A stretch of DNA of 64,000 nucleotides from Bog-473 sp963755375. Its GTDB lineage: Bacteria > Actinomycetota > Acidimicrobiia > Acidimicrobiales > RAAP-2. Shown one piece after another: positions 61,793-64,000 of this stretch. How positions within the stretch are numbered: the first letter of the stretch is position 1; each line of letters starts with the position of its first letter. A program made the translations under genes and the position numbers. The stretch lies in contig CAVWKG010000016.1 of the NCBI GenBank assembly GCA_963755375.1, forward strand, positions 496,001 through 560,000. The letters are read 5' to 3'. The notes below the pieces were generated by a model, which was not told the origin of the DNA, ran no database searches, and was given only the letters and a program-made list of their open reading frames with translations.

Positions 61793-61851
61793 GGGCCCTT
61801 TTGGGCCCGACCGTTCTCCACGGTCGCTTACGTAACGATAATGATATATCG
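61793..61851 (-). promoter_or_regulatory. Palindromic AT-rich operator/promoter region and leader hairpins of the padR operon
   Basis: The AT-rich part includes the palindrome TTACGTAA (61828-61835) and CGATA-N6-TATCG (61836-61851), which suit a PadR dimer site. Nearer to the gene are two perfect stems: CGACCG/CGGTCG (61808-61813 with 61821-61826) and GGGCCC-TTTT-GGGCCC (61793-61808). The latter ends 18 bases before the start codon. No single -35/-10 pair can be named with certainty. Confidence 0.5.
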
Positions 61852-62014
61852 GATAAGAACATGATGTCACGCAATTCCGGCAAAAGCCTGTTGACCTGCA
61901 CGAAGAGAGTCGAGGCCGCCGAGGGTAGGTGGCCCGGCCCGGATCAACCGGCGCCACGTGGCCGTCGGTCCCGCCGGTGGCGGAGGAGGCTCGGGACCGG
62001 CCGACCGCCTCGGG

Positions 62015-62830
62015 TCAGCGGAGGCGGATGACGTTGCCAGTGACGAGCGAGGCGGTGTCCGAAGCGAGATAGGCGATCACGTCGGCCACCTGACGCGGCG
62101 TCGCGACCCGGTGCCCGGCCGACTGCGCCCACGCGGCGGTCCTCTGGTTGATCCACCCGGTGTCCGTGATGGGGGGGTGCACGATGTTGGCGGTGACGCC
62201 GAAGCGCCCCAGTTCGGTGGCGGCGCTGAGCGTGAAGTTGACCTGCGCCGCCTTGGCGGCGCCGTAGGAGACCTCCTCGGGGAAGCCGTCCGCACCACCG
62301 GAGGTCAAGCCGATGATGCGACCCCAGTCCCCACCCCGGTCGACGTGACGATGCGCGAACTCGGCGATCAGGAGCGCTGCCGCCCGGGCGTCGACGCCGA
62401 ACACCTGGTCAAGTGTGCTCGGAGTCACCAGTGGCTGCGCCCGCCCGAAGCGATGCACTGCCGTGGGGAGGAAGGTGTCGGCCATCCACCCGGACGCGTT
62501 GTTCACCAAAATCTGTACCGGCCCCAGCTCGGATTCGGCCGCGTCGTACAAGGCCGGGACGCTCGACGCGTCGGACAGGTCCGCTTCCATGGCGGCCGCC
62601 CGACCGCCCGCGGCGCGGATGGACTCGGCGACGTTTTCCGCCCGCGTCATGCGGGTCGCCCGGTAGGCCGTCGGCAGCGAGGGATCGTCGAGGCCACCGA
62701 GGTCCTCGTTGCGGAAGTACGCGCACAGGACCGCGGTGCCCTGCGCAGCCAGGGCCTTGGCCGTGGCCGCGCCGATGCCGTGGTTCGCACCCGTGACCAG
62801 AGCGACACGGGACTGAGACCCGACCGTCAT
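62015..62830 (-). CDS. Short-chain dehydrogenase
   Basis: 271 residues from ATG 62828-62830, with GAGG six bases upstream. Cofactor motif TGANHGIGAATAKALA, VNNASGWMAD, an SDR active-site Ser in IIGLTSGGADG and YGAAKAAQVNF (Tyr-Lys), ending SDTASLVTGNVIRLR. Compared with typical SDRs there is a longer insert after the second strand (about residues 40-60), as in some FabG-like proteins that handle larger substrates. It lies 62 bases downstream of a nitronate monooxygenase on the same strand. Confidence 0.9.
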   Translation of the reverse strand: MTVGSQSRVALVTGANHGIGAATAKALAAQGTAVLCAYFRNEDLGGLDDPSLPTAYRATRMTRAENVAESIRAAGGRAAAMEADLSDASSVPALYDAAESELGPVQILVNNASGWMADTFLPTAVHRFGRAQPLVTPSTLDQVFGVDARAAALLIAEFAHRHVDRGGDWGRIIGLTSGGADGFPEEVSYGAAKAAQVNFTLSAATELGRFGVTANIVHPPITDTGWINQRTAAWAQSAGHRVATPRQVADVIAYLASDTASLVTGNVIRLR

Positions 62831-62892
62831 CGGCTGCCTCGACCCACCGGTGCCCCGTGCCCGCGAATGCCCCGGCGCATGCCCAGCCGCTC

Positions 62893-63858
62893 TCAGCGCA
62901 ACCCGGAGAGCCGGTCGAGGGCTACTTCGGCCTCGGCGACGAAGCGGCGGACGAGCTCGCCCGCGGGCACGAGCTCCGTGATGGCGCCCACGCCCTGGCC
63001 CGCCGGGTAGCACTCCCTGTCTACGTCCACGCCCTCGCTGAAGGAGTCGCCTCCGAGATGCATGGCCCCGTTCCCGTACGCGATGCCGAGCTGCTCGGGG
63101 AACTTCTTCAGCTCGTCGGGGTGGTTGTCGTAGTAGTCGGTGTACTCGTTCTGCACCACCCGCATGGTCTTGCCCGAGTAGGCGCGGCTGACAGTGGTCT
63201 GGTCCTCGCGACTCGACAGCAGCTTGTCCTTGTACCCGAGGACGCCCCGTGCCTCGGGCGTCGCGATGAAGCGCGTGCCCACCCAGATCCCGTCGGCACC
63301 GAGTGCCAGCGCGGCGGCGAGGCCGCGGCCGTCGAAGATGCCTCCGGCGCCTACCACCGGCACGCGGTCGCCGACCGCATCGACGATCTGGGGGACCAGC
63401 GGGAAGGAGGCGATCCTTCCGGTATGCCCACCCGCCTCGGTTCCCTGCGCCACCACCAGGTCGCAGCCGGCCTCAACGGCGCGCCGCGCGTGCTCGACCT
63501 TGCCGCACATGCTGACGACGATCACGTCGTGGGCGTGGCAAAGGTCGACCACCTCGGTCGGGACCCCGAGTCCCGCCACGAAGGCTGACGCACCGCCCTC
63601 GATGATCGTCTTCACCTGGTCTGTCATGCCGCCGGGCATCGCGGTGAGGAGGTCGACCCCGAACGGCTTGTCCGTTGCGTGGCGCACGGCGGCGATCTCG
63701 GCCGCCATCTTCTCGTCGCCCATGGTGGACGCACCGAGGCAGCCGAAGCCGCCGGCCTCCGAGACGGCGGCGGCCAACTCGGAATACGACACGCCCCCCA
63801 TTCCGGCCAACATGACGGGGTGCTCGATGCCGAGCAGCTCGGTGAGGCGGGTTCGCAT
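62893..63858 (-). CDS. Nitronate monooxygenase
   Basis: 321 residues from the ATG at 63856-63858, preferred over an upstream frame because the family sequence begins at RTRLTELLGIEHPVMLAGMGGVS. FMN-binding and active-site features: LAAAVSEAGGFGCLGA, VVAQGTEAGGHTGR (catalytic His), VPVVGAGGIFDGRGLAAALALGADGIWVGTRF and the C-terminal GQGVGAIT. A complete class of 2-nitropropane dioxygenase-like enzymes that detoxify nitronates or act as enoyl-type reductases. It precedes an SDR gene by 62 bases. Confidence 0.92.
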   Translation of the reverse strand: MRTRLTELLGIEHPVMLAGMGGVSYSELAAAVSEAGGFGCLGASTMGDEKMAAEIAAVRHATDKPFGVDLLTAMPGGMTDQVKTIIEGGASAFVAGLGVPTEVVDLCHAHDVIVVSMCGKVEHARRAVEAGCDLVVAQGTEAGGHTGRIASFPLVPQIVDAVGDRVPVVGAGGIFDGRGLAAALALGADGIWVGTRFIATPEARGVLGYKDKLLSSREDQTTVSRAYSGKTMRVVQNEYTDYYDNHPDELKKFPEQLGIAYGNGAMHLGGDSFSEGVDVDRECYPAGQGVGAITELVPAGELVRRFVAEAEVALDRLSGLR

Positions 63859-64000
63859 GGTGCTCTGGCCTTCCTCTATCTCGATCCTGCGCGACGCGGA
63901 GTCGGCCTCCGCCGACGGGGACCGTAGCGCGGGCGACGCCGGCCGCCGGAAGGGGTCCGGCGGAGTCTGGCGGTGGTTCCCCATGGTTGCATTTTGAGCA

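Noticed and set aside
1..64000. tRNA, rRNA or CRISPR array
   Set aside because: No cloverleaf with a GTTCGAATC-type arm, no rRNA core sequences, and no set of regularly spaced repeats was seen on reading both strands; a covariance search would be needed to exclude a divergent tRNA.

Overview
The window is GC-rich actinobacterial DNA, most likely from an uncultured member of Acidimicrobiia or a close relative in soil. This is inferred from many GTG starts and ATGA/GTGA start-stop overlaps, ergothioneine genes (EgtB, EgtD), a F420-type PPOX protein, a relative of the mycothiol-dependent nitroreductase Rv2466c, an MptB-like mannosyltransferase, a PknB-type kinase, and a secreted L,D-transpeptidase with GYWLVASDGG repeats. 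No rRNA, tRNA, CRISPR array, intact insertion sequence or phage gene was recognised.

Layout. 1-8 kb is an accessory segment: a two-gene cassette (cytochrome P450 plus a free-standing NRPS adenylation-carrier protein whose specificity residues match a leucine code), a transposase fragment, sparse small genes, and about 1.7 kb of hairpin repeats built around a GCGAARCGACC core. 8-18 kb holds housekeeping and cell-envelope genes: FAD oxidoreductase, sulfotransferase, Baeyer-Villiger-type monooxygenase, Ser/Thr kinase, L,D-transpeptidase, methyltransferase and a frameshifted beta-carbonic anhydrase. 17-51 kb is rich in catabolic and detoxification genes: CaiB/BaiF CoA-transferase, acyl-CoA dehydrogenase, two P450s, haloalkane dehalogenase coupled to a second Baeyer-Villiger-type monooxygenase, three sulfatases of different types, several SDRs, EthD-like and SnoaL-like proteins, a phosphotransferase, nitroreductase and nitronate monooxygenase. 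This looks like a generalist that oxidises hydrophobic, halogenated or sulfated organic compounds; no single pathway can be read from it.

51-57 kb is a glycan/sulfolipid region: a UDP-sulfoquinovose synthase (SqdB) diverges from an MptB-like glycosyltransferase across a tandem 25-bp repeat and is followed by a large YfhO-like membrane protein. 57-59 kb carries egtB-egtD. 59-62 kb is a PadR-ABC exporter operon whose regulator has a histidine-rich N terminus. The right end holds an SDR and a nitronate monooxygenase.

Five genes (carbonic anhydrase, rpiA, a sulfatase, a nitroreductase and a nitronate monooxygenase) are broken by single-base indels, four of the six in or beside short G/C runs. 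Their reading frames are otherwise well preserved, so consensus errors in the assembly are at least as likely as true pseudogenes. All functions come from reading motifs by eye; no database search was possible.
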